Shown here: piece by piece, positions 1-14,007 of the stretch
Position numbering within the stretch: position 1 is the first letter of the stretch
Layout of the letters: each line of letters starts with the position of its first letter
Assembly: GCA_013398615.1 (NCBI GenBank)
Contig: VZSR01001685.1
Coordinates: 49,055,075 to 49,119,074 of the forward strand
DNA: 64,000 nucleotides
Source: Brachypodius melanocephalos
Lineage: Eukaryota > Chordata > Aves > Passeriformes > Pycnonotidae
Direction: 5' to 3'
Notes under the pieces: generated by a model
Seen by the model: only the letters and a program-made list of their open reading frames with translations
What the model was told of the DNA's origin: nothing
Databases searched by the model: none
Position numbers and translations under genes: made by a program

Positions 1-1073
1 AGATTGGCCTTTTGGCTTTCTTGGTTGTCTGACCTTCTCTGCTCCCAAATTTTAGTCTTCTGCTTGAGGAACAAAGTCTTCCAACTGGTGTTTAAAATTG
101 GATACCACCCAGCTCAAAGTCAATGAAATAGATTTTAATATGTTATTAAAAATTGAGATTAGGCCACTGAAATGTGTATCTTTGTTTCTGGCAGAGTCAT
201 GTGCTAATCAACTCTCCCTGAGGTCATTAGGATGTGCTGTTTTTATAATGCATTTTGGAATTTGAAACACTTCAGAAATACATATTTTTAATTCCTTTTT
301 TTGTTGAGCAGACAAAATTTTCACTTGGTCAAAAATGATTAGCTTAGAAAATTAACCAAGTGGAGTTTAGATAAGAATTAATGTGCAAATAAAAAGTAGT
401 TGACAATTTTCATACCTTCTTATGATCATATGAAATTTGAAGTCTTAACTGAATATGGCTTTGAGTTTTTTTAAATACTTCTAAAATAAATTTTTTAAAA
501 ATTAAGGCACCCAACATTCAAAATGGACACATTTTTAGTTTATCTGATTAATATTAAATATCTATGACATTTCAGACATCCAGTCTTGGCCCTCATATAG
601 TCAAGAGAACCTTCAGTAGTGATTTTCACATGAGCTGAAATCTTCAATGAAACTGTGTTTCAAATCCTCCGTATTTTTCAGGAACAAAATTATTTACACA
701 AGGGCTTTGAAAGAATTTTTATCTTCATGTAAGTAGGGGACATGTTTCAACATAAATACAGATTTTTAATTACATCAATATGAAAGGGCTGCTTTCTCAG
801 AGTCCTGACCTATGCTCAGTGAAATTCTCTGTGACTTTGGATTGTAATGGATTTTAATGATGGCACCCACCTTTCCTCACAATGAATTCAATGGGATTTT
901 TTGGCACTAGTTTCAATCACTTGGCTCATTTCAGGTATTTCCTTCCTTTGATTTCTGGGTCAGTTGAATTTCATTTAACACTCAGTGGAACCATGCTGTG
1001 CTCTTTTTCCTCACATTATCTAGAAAAGGAAAATTTTCCTCCATATTTCTATAACCATGTGCATCCTTGGCAG
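1..1073. other. Intron of TG (5' window edge)
   Basis: AT-rich sequence before the first recognisable exon. It ends in a weak pyrimidine tract and a CAG acceptor at 1071-1073. I see no other exon, repeat family or RNA gene. The preceding TG exon must lie before the window. Confidence 0.7.
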
Positions 1074-1217
1074 GTGGAAAGATTGTGTGCATGACTCTGA
1101 ACAGCCTTGGAATCCAGACGTGTGCTGAGGAAACAAGAAGTTCTTGGCATATTTCAAACTGCAGTTCACCAGATGCTGAAATCAAAATACACCCGTTTGG
1201 CTGGTATGAGAAGCCTG
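1074..1217 (+). CDS. TG: Thyroglobulin exon 1 of window: end of a type 3b-like repeat
   Basis: 144 bases between a CAG acceptor and a GTAAGT donor. Two bases complete the previous codon, 47 full codons follow, and one base carries over (phase 1 in, phase 1 out). The other two frames hit stops. The peptide contains cysteines in VCMTL, QTCAEE and SNCSS and ends in HPFGWYEKP, the segment that closes the second 3b repeat in thyroglobulin. Its role is structural, as part of the disulfide-rich stalk before the ChEL domain. Confidence 0.9.
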
Positions 1218-3817
1218 GTAAGTGATGCAGGACACATGACCTTTCTAATGGGTTTCTGCACATTGGAGTTTATTACTTAGCTTCAGTGTATAAAAATTCC
1301 AGCTTCCAGCTGTAGGACCCATTTGCAAGGACCACAATTAGACAAGGTAAACAAGTATGTACAAAGGAAAGAAAGGTGCAATTTAGTATCCATTTTTATA
1401 TAAAAGGAATAGCAATACCTCCAAGATGTAGAATTTAATTTCTTAGATTCTATTGGAAACTTGTGGCCAATGTCAGAATTCAAATATATTTTGTCTCACT
1501 GTGCAATCATGATCAGGAAATCATTCTTTGTTTCTCACTCCTGGGCTCATGGTTTTGCCATCCATGTGGATGCATAACCTCAAAAGGTTTGGGTTTGCTG
1601 CAGAATTTAAAATTCACTTTTTGTTGTTCTGGTAAAGAAAGGGCCAAGACCTAATTCCAAGACCTGTATTTTTCAAGTAGTAAGAAGCCATCAAGTGTTT
1701 AAACAGAAGAGCAGTTATGAGGTGTTTTGTTGTTTTCTTGGGAGGAATCAAAATCACTCCTAGTCAAGAGGGATTTTGTTTTCTGTGGAGAAACAAAAGC
1801 TTCATTGCTTTGTTGAAAACTTTAAATGGGTTTTGCCATTTGTCACACTCCTTTTGGGCAGGTCTAATTCTACTTTGTTAAGCTCTGATTTTGCATAACT
1901 GAAAGAATAAGGAAAACAATTGCCTGCCTGTGTCTGTCTCCCTTTATGGGAGGACACCTTGTTCCTTGGTCACACAGACACGACTCCAGAGCAGAGAGCC
2001 CCATGGGGCAGGTCTGGTGATGTTGACAGAATCAGGGAAAATTTTTGAATAAGGATTACTTTTTTCTGCTTTTATACTTCCTTAGTTTTTGCAGAATAGA
2101 GGGCTGATAGCTGAGAGGAGAGGGGGGCAAAGCATGGATATATATTGTCTAGGGAATGTGATAGAAAGATAATCCAGTTAAAGCTGTGTAGAGATGGATC
2201 AGATATTGTGGCAATACCTTGTATTTTGCAGTGTTGATAAATGAAAGCAGCATTCAAACTCTCTGAAATATGAACTCGATGTTGAGCTTTTCAAGCCTTG
2301 CACTGTCCCTGTGCCCACAGAACCATCCACGTCCTCTTGTGGGGCAGCCCTTGTTAAAGGGCAGAGACAGCATGGAAGAATTATGGAAGCTGGGAAGGGC
2401 TGGGCTGAGGGTCTGAGAGGAAGGGAACAACACCCTGGTAAAGCAAAGGCAGCATCCTGATGGCAGGGGAAATTGAGATGCAGACAGGGGTAAGAGTGAA
2501 GAAGAGAAGAAAGGTGGAGCAAAGAGGGGACAGCAGAGGTGTAGATACACTTCTGTTTCTTGGAATAGTTTTTCCCTTGTTGGCAAAGAACCAACAAAAA
2601 ATAAAGACTCTTTCTCATGTGACAGACAGAGGGATGGTGAAGAGGAGCCTGGGGTGTATGCAAAGTAGGGAATGTTATGAGAGACAGTGACATTTCCTTA
2701 TGCATCAAGGGAGCTACAGATGTGTTTTGACCATAACACACAGCAAGGCACAGATGTTTATGCAAATGGAGATATTTACAGACAAAAATTTGTATCGGTT
2801 GTGCTGGTGTGTTGAAGGTCTGGGGAACCAGGAAAAGGAACGAAAAGGTTCTGAGGCTGAAAAGGAAAATGAGTAAAATCTGAAGGAGTGATTTACTGTA
2901 GGCAGTGGGATGTTAGCATGATCCAGGGTCTTTGGCTGTATTCCACAGTCTTGTTTGAGGAAGGGATTTCTGTCTCTGTGTTTCACAACTGGCTAAGTTG
3001 ATGTGTGAGCTGCATGCTGCACAGCTCTGCTCATAAGCAATAAGATTTTGTATAGTCAGAGCTGCAGCTAAGTCAAAAAGGGACATAGAGTGGCATTTCA
3101 AAGAGTTTTGGATAGGCCAATCCTTCACTGCTGTGAATGGGAAATCCTCTGAGTTGTTAGAAACATCTATCAGTTACATGCATAGGAAATACATACTGGA
3201 GGAAGTTAACAGAAAATGGAATCTGTCTTCATCTTCTGTAGGGATGGTCATTTATGATGTCTTAGTGGAGAAGTTATAATTGATTTGACTAGCCAAACTG
3301 TTTTACAAAATATGAATGCACAGGGGAAACTTCACTGTTATTATTTGTGATTAGCAAATTAGATGAATGTGAGGTTTTGTGTATGATGAATTCTTATTTG
3401 AACTTCAGTTTGGAAAGTGTTGTCTGGAAAATGCCTTGTTTCTAATTAGTATTTCTGAGAAATTCCAGTTTGCTGGAAGCAGAGAGAATCTCGTGTCTCT
3501 CCTGGTGCAGAAAACCAAATACAGAGAGGGGCATAGAAAAAATCAGAGAAATGCTGAAATTATTTTTTCATAATTGCATCTCAAAAAGCATTTGTAGAAA
3601 TTTTTATAAATACACAAATTTAGAGAAATCTGGTTTCATGTACAAGCTCAAAAGGATTACATAACAAAGCAGCCTTGCATCCTTACTCTTGATGTTTGTG
3701 GGGAGAAGATACAACATCCAGATCCAAGAAGTAATGCTGGAAATATTGAGGATCAATTGCATTTTAAACCTTCAAGTATTATTGTTTTCAATTATGTTGG
3801 GTTTTTTCTGCTTTTAG
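1218..3817. other. TG intron between window exons 1 and 2
   Basis: 2.6 kb of AT-rich intron bounded by GTAAGT and TTTTAG. It contains several chance open frames on the minus strand at 2199-2765, with no recognisable domain. I see no clear CR1 element and no RNA gene. Confidence 0.75.
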
Positions 3818-3883
3818 CTGACTTGAAGAGCATCATTCCCAGCCTGTGTCCACCTGTTAGTTTACCTCTCAGGCCAGAAAGTG
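3818..3883 (+). CDS. TG: Thyroglobulin exon 2 of window: short linker exon
   Basis: 66 bases, phase 1 in and out: a split Ala codon, 21 full codons and one carry-over base. The peptide reads ADLKSIIPSLCPPV then SLPLRPES. It matches the short human block around DFCPSVVLPPL that joins the last 3b repeat to the last 3a repeat, with one cysteine conserved. The acceptor is TTTTAG after a T-rich tract and the donor is GTAAGT. The exon is too short to identify alone; frame continuity with its neighbours secures it. Confidence 0.85.
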
Positions 3884-3903
3884 GTAAGTGTATTTATGAA
3901 TTG

Positions 3904-3968
3904 AACAAAAACAAAACCAAACAAACAACCCCCCCCAAAAAAAACCTCCCCAAACCCCCCCCAAAAAC
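3904..3968. repeat. A/C-rich low-complexity tract
   Basis: Alternating runs of A and C, including two runs of eight C, just inside the TG intron donor. Simple repeat; no gene content. Confidence 0.85.
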
Positions 3969-6900
3969 AGAGCAGTAAAATCCCCCTATCCTTTATTTTG
4001 TACATATTGCTGAAAAATAACACTATAATGAAAGTGCTCCCTATGAGGTTACTCATTTAGGTGTTTACTCATTTTCATTAATTGTGTATCATTTAATGAA
4101 AGAAGATGTCCACAATGCTGACCTAATTTCTCACACTCACTGCCACATGAGGTCACTGAGACAAAATATTTGGCAGGACTGATGAAAAATTTTATTTATG
4201 TGTGTAGATGTCACATCACTTTCCAGATACAGTGAATCTTATGGTACTCACGTGAGTTATTTTAAAAGTGGGTGGATCTTCTTAGTAAATGAAACTTAGC
4301 TGCTGTCTTTCAGGGCTTTGTGTCTACTGACCCCTAAAATATCTATGCAAATTCTCAGCAGCTACAGGCTTCCCTGAAGTGTCCTTTCCAGAAATACACT
4401 GCATAGCTGCAAAATGCTGTAACAGAAAATCGGAGGGTGGACGGATTATTAGAAAACTCAGTTTAATCCTCCAATTATACTGAAATTGAGAAGTCACCTC
4501 CATCTTTTCCTTTGATTTTCTGTTTTATCTGAACAAATATTTAACCTGATTGAATCTGTCTTTCTTTAAACCATACGCAGCTGAGCATGCAGGAGACTTG
4601 ATATTTGCAAAGAATTTTCAGTACTCAGTTCAGAATTTATTATGATGTGTCTTATCATCACATCCATAACCACCAGTCATGGTCAAGTTTTGTCTATTTT
4701 TTTAGTAGAATTTCTGCTTTTAAAATGATCATTCTAATGCAATAGAAGGAAAACTCCTGTCTTTCTAGGTAAGCAGAAATAATTTTTGTGTGAAACACTT
4801 TGAGGAGGTGGTGGGGTAGGCCTGGCATGTAGGTTGGGCAATTCAACTCCTTTGCAAACTGTTTTTCCCATGGAATATGGAAAACAACTTCACTAAAGCT
4901 TTCTTCCTCCCAGAGTGAAGCTTGGTAGTAATTTTGTCATTTTCCTTTTATGATTTTCTTGCTTGCTTAAATCTAGGAAAAGAGTGACCTAAGCAGCACT
5001 TAAGAAAATCAGGAAATTAAGTCTTTCTGCTGTTTCCTGCCCAGAACACTAACCCCAGCAAGCAAGGTGCTCATCTTTTGTAACAGCCCTGATCTATCAC
5101 ACCCATTTCCAGGCCGTCTTTCCAAATGCAGAGCAACTACGGCTGTCTCTGGTTTGCAGAGATCTGGTTAAGCAGCCCAAGCAAGCAGAGCTCCCACAAG
5201 GATGCAGGATTCTGGGTTAGAATGGTTGTCCTGGGGACTGATAGTGATTAGGAGAAGTCACTTAATTACAGAGGCTGGAAGTCAAATTAGCACTGGTTTC
5301 CTGGACACTTTGGGGCTCTGACACCACTGGAGCAACACATTCAAAATGCAACTGGACACCATCTGTCCTTATGTTCTGCCTCATTTTGATAGCAAAAGCA
5401 CCAGACTGGTTATTTAGATCAGACTGTTGTCTGGGCTGTGTTGTCAGAGGTTTTAGAAAATTTTCAAAAACATGATTGTATGTTATTTTAATATGTGCTA
5501 TAGAAGACTAATTGTTTTAGAGTTGGGCTAGCATTTACTGAATTTTGTACGTTGTGCCAATGCTTGTACATGGGGATAAAAAATTCCTGTGTCTGCTCTG
5601 TGATAGCCAGATGGTGAATGTGAGAAAATGTCACTATTTAAAGGGCACTACCATGAGTAGATATGTGTGTGTGTGAATGTAAGCGTATCTATACATATAT
5701 AAAATATAAATTTTTCCATCGAAAGATCAAAAAAACCTTAAATTTGCATACTTTGCCAGAAGGCTCCATGAAATCGTGAAGTTAATGTTGTGTCCAATCT
5801 AAAGCCTGAGATAACTGGAGGCCTACATTTAATTGAAAGTTAATACAGACTGCCTCATCTCCTAGTCAGCCAGTTTGCAATGCTCAGGACAGAGTGCCCA
5901 GCACTTTGCTTCCTCCCATTTACAGTCAGGATGCTGCTCCATTCAAAATCTGTGGTGTTTGCAGCCCCAGTATTTTGTGAAGAAACCTGGATTAGCAGAC
6001 TTATTTTCAGCCTGGAGGGAAGTAGAAGTTTTGCCTGTTTTACTCATTGTTCTTCTCAACAGAGAGGGTAGAGGCTTTGTGGGACCACAAAACAAGAGAA
6101 AGATCTCATCAGGAAGCCTTTTTACAAGTACATGGATAGTAAAAGGAAGGGTAGGGAAAATGTGGGGCTGTGGAATGGGGCAGGAGGAGATGGAAAAGGA
6201 CAAGGTACCTTCTTCACCTCAGTCTTTCCTGGCAAGTGCAGCCTTCAGGATGTTCAGACTGGGGGAAGACTGCAGCCACAAGTTTTAGCCTTAGAGAAGG
6301 ACGATCAGGGTCAGGGATCAAGCTGGGCATACAAGTCCAGGAATGTAGAGGGAGCTGGTTAATGTCATTCTGAAGCCACTCTCAAAGGTGACCACTCTTG
6401 AAGGTTATGGGAGAGATACTTATTTTCCTTCTGTTCCCTGGTCTGGGCTTTTGAAGAAGTTCATCGGCAGTAATCACCATAAAATGTCTAGACCTTTGAA
6501 TCTGCAATAACAAAAACAATTTTCAGGAGCAACTTCTTTTCCTGTCTTGTCATAGAGCAGCCTGCAGCCTCGGCCAGGGAGATGCAAGAAAAGACCCTTC
6601 CCTGTGTAAGGCCAATCCTGGGAGAGACACAGCAAAAGGAGAGGGTCAGGGTTCTTCCTGTTCTGTCTTGTACTAGAATGTTCATCCAGCAGCCCATTGC
6701 AGCCCTGTGATTTCTCTCAAAAGCCTGAGGCTCCAGTGGGCTTTTCCCAAATTATTGCCCCTGCAAACAACACTGCTGTGTGTTTCTAACATTCAGTAGA
6801 TACCCCATTACCTGTGAAAAAGAGGAAATAGTGCTCTGTAGTCCCTGTAGCCCACTACTCTCTAGCAGGAGGGAGATGAACTGCACAATATGTTTTTCCT

Positions 6901-9875
6901 GAATTCTCATTGATTTGTTGTTGCTTCAGCAAGTTTTGCCTACTTGCAAAAGCCTTTCTGCTACAAGGCTAAAGTGCCCAAGTCGTCTCATCTCCAGGCT
7001 ATGATGTGTTTAACTGAGTGTATGGTTTTCATCTTTAATTGAATGAATACTTCCATTTACTTCTGTACATCTATTGCATGGAGCAGAGCCTGCTCCTGCT
7101 GCTCTGTTGTGATTTCCACAGTGTTTCTGTGATCTGAGAAGTGGTGCTTGAAAAATTGATAGCCTGAACTGACTGGGAAAGTCCAACTTGTTACGTTTGG
7201 AGCATTTTTTCCCCTGTAGAAGTTTGTGTGCTGTGATGACACTGAGAATGGAACCATCTGTGGGGTGTTTTAAGTATGATCTGTGACCTTTAACAATGGG
7301 AGAACAGATGTTATTTTAAGACTGCCCATGCTAAAAATGCTCATGTGTCATCCTACAATCTTGGTTTACTTAGGCTAGTATTTAAATAAGAACTCTGTGA
7401 ACATGGTGGACTGTCTTATAAATCAAAACCAGCCAGGTCTCATAATTAGGTTTGAGATGGAACTTCCTGCAGCCAGCCGTAAGCTAAAGGAGATAAGAAA
7501 ATGTGTTTTTAATGATATAATTTTGTATTGTTATTTTCCAAATATGCAACACTGTTATTCAAACAATTTATGCACAAGGGTTTGAGTTCTGGAAATTTTT
7601 ACGTGTTTGCAAATTAGTCTGAAAGTAGCACAACAATCCATGAGATATATTATGTGAATTTATAAAAGGATTACATGTGCTTAAAGCAGATTGAAAAGCC
7701 TGAAAATACTCCTGTGTGTGTGGGAGGAGCAACCCTGATGACTTTTGACTTTGTTATGAGATTTATTAATTGTATACAGTAACTATCTAAACTTCAATGA
7801 ATATTTTTGTCTTCAGTTCTAACCAGAACATGTTTCTCTGTCTCAGATTTGGCAGCTGTTGGGAGGCAGTGGCTCTTTCAGGGTGGTTCCTGCATGGCCC
7901 TGTGGGTGACAAACAGATCATGTGGGCTCTGCTCCCACTCCCTGCAAATGGGATAATTAATTGAGAAACCACTGAGGCATGTGGATGTGATGATCTGTTA
8001 GCCCTTCCTGTTCCTGCCTCCTCGAATTCCCTAATGATTTATAGTCATTCCCTTGAGGCAGGACTGAGCAGAGCAGTGGCTGCAGGATATTCCAACATGG
8101 GAATTAATTTCCCATCGGGCTATGTCTGCACATGGGGTATTTCAATTCTCAAGAGAGATGCTGATGGTAGTACAAGTGCTGCTGTAGCTGACTTTGGTGA
8201 TTAATAGTATCATTTATCTTCCTGTTTTCCCACAATGTTGAATATTTGTCAGAGACATCCTTGGTGTGAAACAAAGACAGCCTTGTTTTACCCATTTTTG
8301 GGAACTGATTTTCCACGCTCCCGCACAGTAAATTTGATCTCTGACATGGAATTACTCTGTCTTTGGTCTTAAGTTTGATTTTTTTTTTGTTTGTAAATAA
8401 GAGGATTTTAGCCTTTTGAAAACAGCTTATTTTAAACCTGGATAAATACCTAGTACATTTTTAATATCCCCTTACTATATCATTTGCTATAATTGGCACC
8501 CCTAAAGGAAATAGAAAGTTTGTGTTTAACAGGAGCATAGCAAGATTGCTCCCTGCTAAAGGCCAGAAATACACAGTTGTTATTTTTGAGACTTGTCTGA
8601 AGTGTGATTACAGTTATTATGCAGCAGTTTAAAGAGAAAATCACTCATTTTGAATTATATAAATATCAATGGCACAACAAAAATGAGATGTTAGTTATAT
8701 TTTAGGAAGATTATATTTTCTACAGGTCCACTCTGAGTTGATGATTTGCTGGCTTTGAAATTTGTTGGTATACAGACAGGTTAGCAGTCCATTGAAAAAA
8801 AAACTCTGAAAACAAGGAATATAAAGCACTGATTTCAGTCTGTAAGCATGTTTTGGGTTTGAGTCAGGGGTATTAAACATGGCTCACAAATTTCAGAATT
8901 AAGATTAGAATTTGTCTTTCAAACAAACCATGCACACTGAACCCAGAGGTCTGATTTATATGCCTCCTTAACCTCATATTGACATCCTCAACTTCACTAG
9001 TTTTCTTTTAAATTTAGCTTGTTCTTTTAATGCACTTCTGTATCTCTGTTTCCTTATATCAAGTGTTAAATTTTGCATTAAACTTGTAACTGATGCCTCT
9101 TTTCTTCCACTGAAGTCAGTGATGAAACTTTTGTTGACTTTATGACAAGGATTTTATAATCTTGTTGCCTGTGAAAGTGGGAGGCTGAACTCTGTGCTCA
9201 GGAAATCTATTCCAGTCTCCAGATCTTGTGACTGGAGTGGGAACAGAGTAAGGCCAGCGTGAGTCTTTTTGCAAATCCAGTCTTAAACCTTGCCTACCCA
9301 AACAAGAACATCTGGAAGAGAGAGGCTCTCCATACGGGACATCTATAATTTTGCAATAAGAGTTACAGGGATGGCTGGATCCAGAGGGCTGTAATTATCC
9401 AGTGAAAGCCTTTGCCAAAATGTGGGTTGGAAGGTCAGCACTGAACCTATATATAAATCAGAAATGTCTTCCAGCCCATCAGGTGCACTGTGCACAGGGC
9501 CAGTCTGTAGCTCTGCCTTGTGAGAGCAGCTTCCAGATGAGCCAAGTTTAGATCAGCCATGGAAAGTTGTGATTTGCTCATGGAATTATGTGGGTGTGCA
9601 TGGCTGTGGGCGTCGCTGGCTCTGCTTTCAGGAGAAGGGAAGAACCAACTAATATTCCAAACCTCTTTTGCTGGCTGTCAGTGTCCACAGGGGTGCCATG
9701 CACGGCTCTGGGTTAAAGAGTTTTGCTCTGTTGTTAAAATAAGCATTAACATTTCTGCATCTCTCTGCATCTGGGGTCAGCTGGGCAGAAAAAGGGAAAA
9801 GGAAAAAAACTGGGAGTCTCAGCATTTAAATCTGACCTGAGATCATGAATGCTTTATCCAGGATGGAGGATGAAA

Positions 9876-9900
9876 AATAATAATAATAATAAAAAAAAAA
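9876..9900. repeat. AAT trinucleotide repeat followed by A-run
   Basis: About five AAT units followed by ten A. Either a short microsatellite or the A-rich tail of an unrecognised insertion. Confidence 0.75.
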
Positions 9901-12834
9901 CCTAAATCCCAACCCCAAGAACTTCCCATGTGAGAAGTGGCAAGGGTCACTTCTGTGAGATTTGGGGCAATGAATAATCAGTTTAGATAGGAATGTATGA
10001 GCTATGGATGTTTGCATCATGAGTGGTCACTCTTCTATGCCTAGCACGGGCTGCAAAGTGCCCAGTGTGCCTAATATGTATATAAAAGGTATGCTCCTGA
10101 CTTCACTCTATCCCACATTAAGAGGTAAAATAAATTTCCAATGTAGAAGTAGGAAGTTTAGCTTGTGAAATAGGTGCAGGAAGCAAAATTCAAGAAGTGT
10201 AAAGCCAAAAAGTTTATTTTGTTTTTGTGGATTCGTTTTGAATTTCCTTCCTGAGAGTGCAAGGACCCCTCTGAATGTTTGGCCTGTGGGAAATGGAGGC
10301 AAATGAGGATGAGGAGACTTGCCCAAGGTCACTTGGTGTGTAGGAAAACTATGGAAAGAGAGTCTGGGGAAATATCTTCCAAACCCACTGGTGCATCCAG
10401 ACTTTTTGTGTTACAGTGGAATCCAGACAAGGCTCTCTTTTGAAAGAATCACAGCTGGTAATTTGAAGCTTTGTGTTTGAATCTAGAGAGATTTGCTTGT
10501 TCTAGTAGTAGGACCTCAGCTGCTGGAACTGTAGACAGCACAGGATGGCAATATTGCTCTTAGGTAAAAACAAACTTTGAGGCATGTTGATAAAGGAATT
10601 TATTTTTTTTCCCCACAAAAAAAGAACAAACCACAAACTGAAAACATAAATTGGTAAGATTCAATCTGGAAAAGGAAGATGTGGGAGATCCAGTAATGCA
10701 GGCAGAAAATCTCTGGAGAGGATATAATGGTTAATTCTCCATCACTTAAAATTGATGTCTATTTCTAAGTATCTTTCTAAAGAGGTGCCACAAACTTTCA
10801 CCCTAAATGTAGAGACTGAAGTTTTCTAACATAGGTCATCCAACAGCTCATAGTGGATGTTTTTAAAAATAGAAACCATGGACAATATGAAAAACAGTCA
10901 TTTCCACATGACTAAAATCACTCTGTTCCTCTAAAATAATTGAATAGTCAGTCCTTAAAGGTAAGAAAAAATCCAGTGCAGTCAGTGTGTTACACAACTC
11001 GAGCTGTGACTGCAGGGTCACTGCTCCTAATTCAGATCCCCTCTGAATGTAGCACTGGTGATGATTTTGCCTCTCTGTGACTCAAGTGAGCTTGTGGTGT
11101 TAACATAAAACAGTGCAACTTCAAATTAACCTTCATTTCTACTTAGCTGGAGACTTTCAGCCTCTCTCTCTTAGAAAATTGCTCACAGCTGTAAGGGGAA
11201 TGGAATGATTTTGGTTGTAAAGGACCCATGGAGCCCAGTCCTGCTTTCTTGCCTCTAGTTCAAAACCTGAAGTTTGTTCATGGAATACGGAAGGTCAGTT
11301 CATCACCCCATCAGATGTTTTCTTCAGCAAGGGGAATGGCAAAGGAGCCAAGCCCTAATGCAACAGCCTTGGTAATGGTGGTAGCACATCAGGTTTTTTC
11401 AGCTTGTCCTTTGTGAGATAACTCATGCTTGAGGTTTACACTTCCCAGGGGAGGATTTACCCTGCAAATAAAAACCCCTTTTGCATCATTGTAGAGTCCT
11501 GAATTGTGGCAGTTACTCTGTGTTGCTGTGAATTATACAATTGTTATGAAACCAAATTTAGTCACTGCTATTCCCTGCCTATTTGCTCAAGGAAGGATGC
11601 AACCAGCCTTGTCTCTGGTGTGTTTTGGGTCTTGGGCTTTCATCAACTGGACAAGTGTGTCAACACCAGACTTCCAAGTTGATTATATGGACCCCAGACC
11701 TCAGCCTCAGGTCTGATGTTGAGTGCTGTGGTCAAACTGTCTTTCTGTGAGAGAGGAGAAAGGAAACTTTGGCCATCTTTGCCAGGCACTGATTTCTCAG
11801 CAGAATAAAAGAAATGTTTAATGAAAGGACAGGTCATGACTTTTGCATCTGTGTGGGTCAATGAACTCTAGGGCAAGACCTGCTCACTAGGAATAGCAAA
11901 GGAACAGCTGACTCTGCTTTGTCCTCACCCTACAATTACATGGAGAAGGCTACACCAACCTACTGTTTGGGACTCAGTGGCCACAGCAGGGCCTTTTCCT
12001 TTTAAAACATACTGGACTTCTGAAAGAAACTAAAATAATTAAAGGCCCATTCTGTCCTAAGCCTTCTTTTTTGTCTTCTGTGTGCAAGATTGAGAGTTCT
12101 CAGATATTTTTATCTGTTTGTGTATGAGCAAAGAATGTTTGTGGTACTTTTTAAAAATATAGTTTCAGACAGAAGGACAATTCTTGAGGAATACCAGAGT
12201 TGGTACATATGTGTACATGCATGCTCACACAAGTGCATGGATGTTAAATGTATACATGGGGATATACATATATGTAATACACATTATTATATTTACACAC
12301 ATGCACATATTTGTGTGTATATATTCCTATGAAATCGAGTGAAATCTTGATTATGTAGAAGTTACATGACAGTAAAACTGTTAATAGAATTTAATATAAT
12401 TGTGTCCACCAAATCAAATTAAAATCATCAAATTAACCTCCACTTACTTTCCAAGAAGTTAGTGGCTCAACCTGTTCAGGTAATTGTGTGCAAGCATTAT
12501 AAACCATGCCTTTTAGTGTAATTAGGGCTGTTCAGAAACCTTTTATTTAAGTCAGTTGGATTTACCTTCAAACCTGGATAAAGCTGCTCTGGATTTCCCT
12601 ATTTCTTTGCTAAATACCTTTGTAAACCAATTAATATCTGGCCTCTGAACACGGAATTGGACCTTCAAGTCAATCAAAGGCCTTTGAATATTTAATTTAT
12701 TCTCAGTTGTTGCAAAGGAAGATGACACTTTTTTCATTGAGGAGCTCCCCAATGTTTTTAGCTCTATATTAGTTTCCTCTGAAATTTTTACTGCTCCTTC
12801 TAGTCATATTATTTTTCCATGGTTCATTTTACAG

Positions 12835-12969
12835 AGTATGTGGATGCATGGCAACCCTTAAATGTGTCATCTGTTCTCATGGATTCGTCCATCTCAAACT
12901 TTGAAGTTGTGCATGTTAGCAGAGATATATCCAATGACTTCTCGACTGCCAGAGATTTTTGTTTATCTG
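12835..12969 (+). CDS. TG: Thyroglobulin exon 3 of window: first half of last type 3a repeat
   Basis: 135 bases, phase 1 in and out, between ACAG and GTAAGA. It encodes a split Glu, 44 codons and one carry-over base. The peptide includes VDAWQPLNVSSVLMDSSI and FSTARDFCLS, aligning with the human block SLDSWQSLALSSVVVDPSI through SAVRDLCLSE. NVS is a possible N-glycosylation sequon. Its single cysteine opens the disulfide pattern completed in the next exon. Confidence 0.93.
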
Positions 12970-13842
12970 GTAAGAAATGATCATTCATATTTCATTTATA
13001 GAAAATACTACTTATGAGCCTGAAAACCAAGAACAGCTTTCCCACTTCTGACATAGATACACTGATTTTACTTGTTTTTAAAGACTCTCCCAGTGTTTTC
13101 TGATCTGAGAGAGGGGGCCTGAAGTAGTTTAGCTAAAGAGAGATGTAACAGATATAAAATGCCATACAGTAATTATGTAATTTTGACACCTCTTGGGCAG
13201 ACACCTCCTACTTCTCCAGGCACTGTACAGCCGGGAGAATATTATAGCAAATAATTAAAGCAATGGTGTCTTGTTTTTCTGAAGAACCCCTGGCATTTTC
13301 TAGACCCTCCTGCCATTACCTAAAGCCACCCACTCATGGCAGGGGTGTGTGAGGGAGGGTGAGCTGAGAGCTGGGAGGAAGCAGGAGTGAGCTGTAGTAA
13401 CAGCAAAGAGAATTGCTTCGATCTACAGCCTGACTAGACAGAAATAACCTTTAATTTCACAGGACTGGGAAATCCTCAGTGCCACAGAGTGGTAGAAATA
13501 AGAGAAAGTTCCCATTTACTCACTGGGAACTGTTGGGATTCAGATGAAGTTATCAGCACGTTACTAGATTATGTTTTTCTTCTTCTAAAACCTGTGATAA
13601 TGGTTCTTTTGTTGCATTACTCCATTTTATGTCCAATATAACCTTCTGTCCTCTGGCTATTTTGGGGAATGTTCTGGGCATTTGAGGACATTTATGTCCC
13701 GTTACTCTGAATTACATCATATCTTTGTTGCTTCACCTGTTTTGAAACCTTTCTTTTAAGAACAGTGTAATACTGTCATGCAAAATACTGTGAGAACAGA
13801 TTTTTACCTGCTCTTTTTCTTCATGCTTCACCTCACACACAG
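12970..13842. other. TG intron between window exons 3 and 4
   Basis: An 873-base intron, GTAAGA to CACACAG, with no recognisable repeat or RNA. Confidence 0.8.
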
Positions 13843-14007
13843 CTTGCTCAAAGAACCAGTCATGTACAGTGGTTACACTGGAAATCCAGCCTTCAGCCAT
13901 AAGGTGCATTTTGTACCCTGATACACAGATATGCAGACATGGCCTGCAAGGGCACAGCTGCTGGGTTTTACTCAAAGAACCTGCTGCCTATATCTACAGG
14001 AGACAAG
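13843..14007 (+). CDS. TG: Thyroglobulin exon 4 of window: second half of last type 3a repeat
   Basis: 165 bases, phase 1 in and out. The peptide begins ACSKNQSCTVVTLEIQ and continues IRCILYPDTQICRHGLQG, then HSCWVLLKEPAAYIYRRQ. Five cysteines (ACSK, QSCT, IRCI, QICR, HSCW) match the spacing of the human type 3a-3 repeat just before the ChEL domain. The N in KNQS is not a sequon. It is the last of four consecutive symmetric 1-1 exons, after which the phase pattern changes at the domain boundary. Confidence 0.94.

Larger units (their letters stand above)
3884..12834. other. TG intron between window exons 2 and 3
   Basis: An 8.95-kb intron. It begins next to an A/C-rich tract (3904-3968) and includes an AATn/A-run (9876-9900) and a diffuse TA/CA-rich stretch near 12200-12325. 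Open frames such as 5875-6288 (+) show no domain, no codon logic and no splice context, and I treat them as chance. Confidence 0.75.

Noticed and set aside
2199..2765. 188-residue open frame on the minus strand in a TG intron
   Set aside because: No domain, no homology I recognise and no splice or promoter context. Low-complexity composition consistent with a chance frame.
5875..6288. 137-residue + strand open frame
   Set aside because: No recognisable protein family; sits wholly inside the intron between TG exons 2 and 3.
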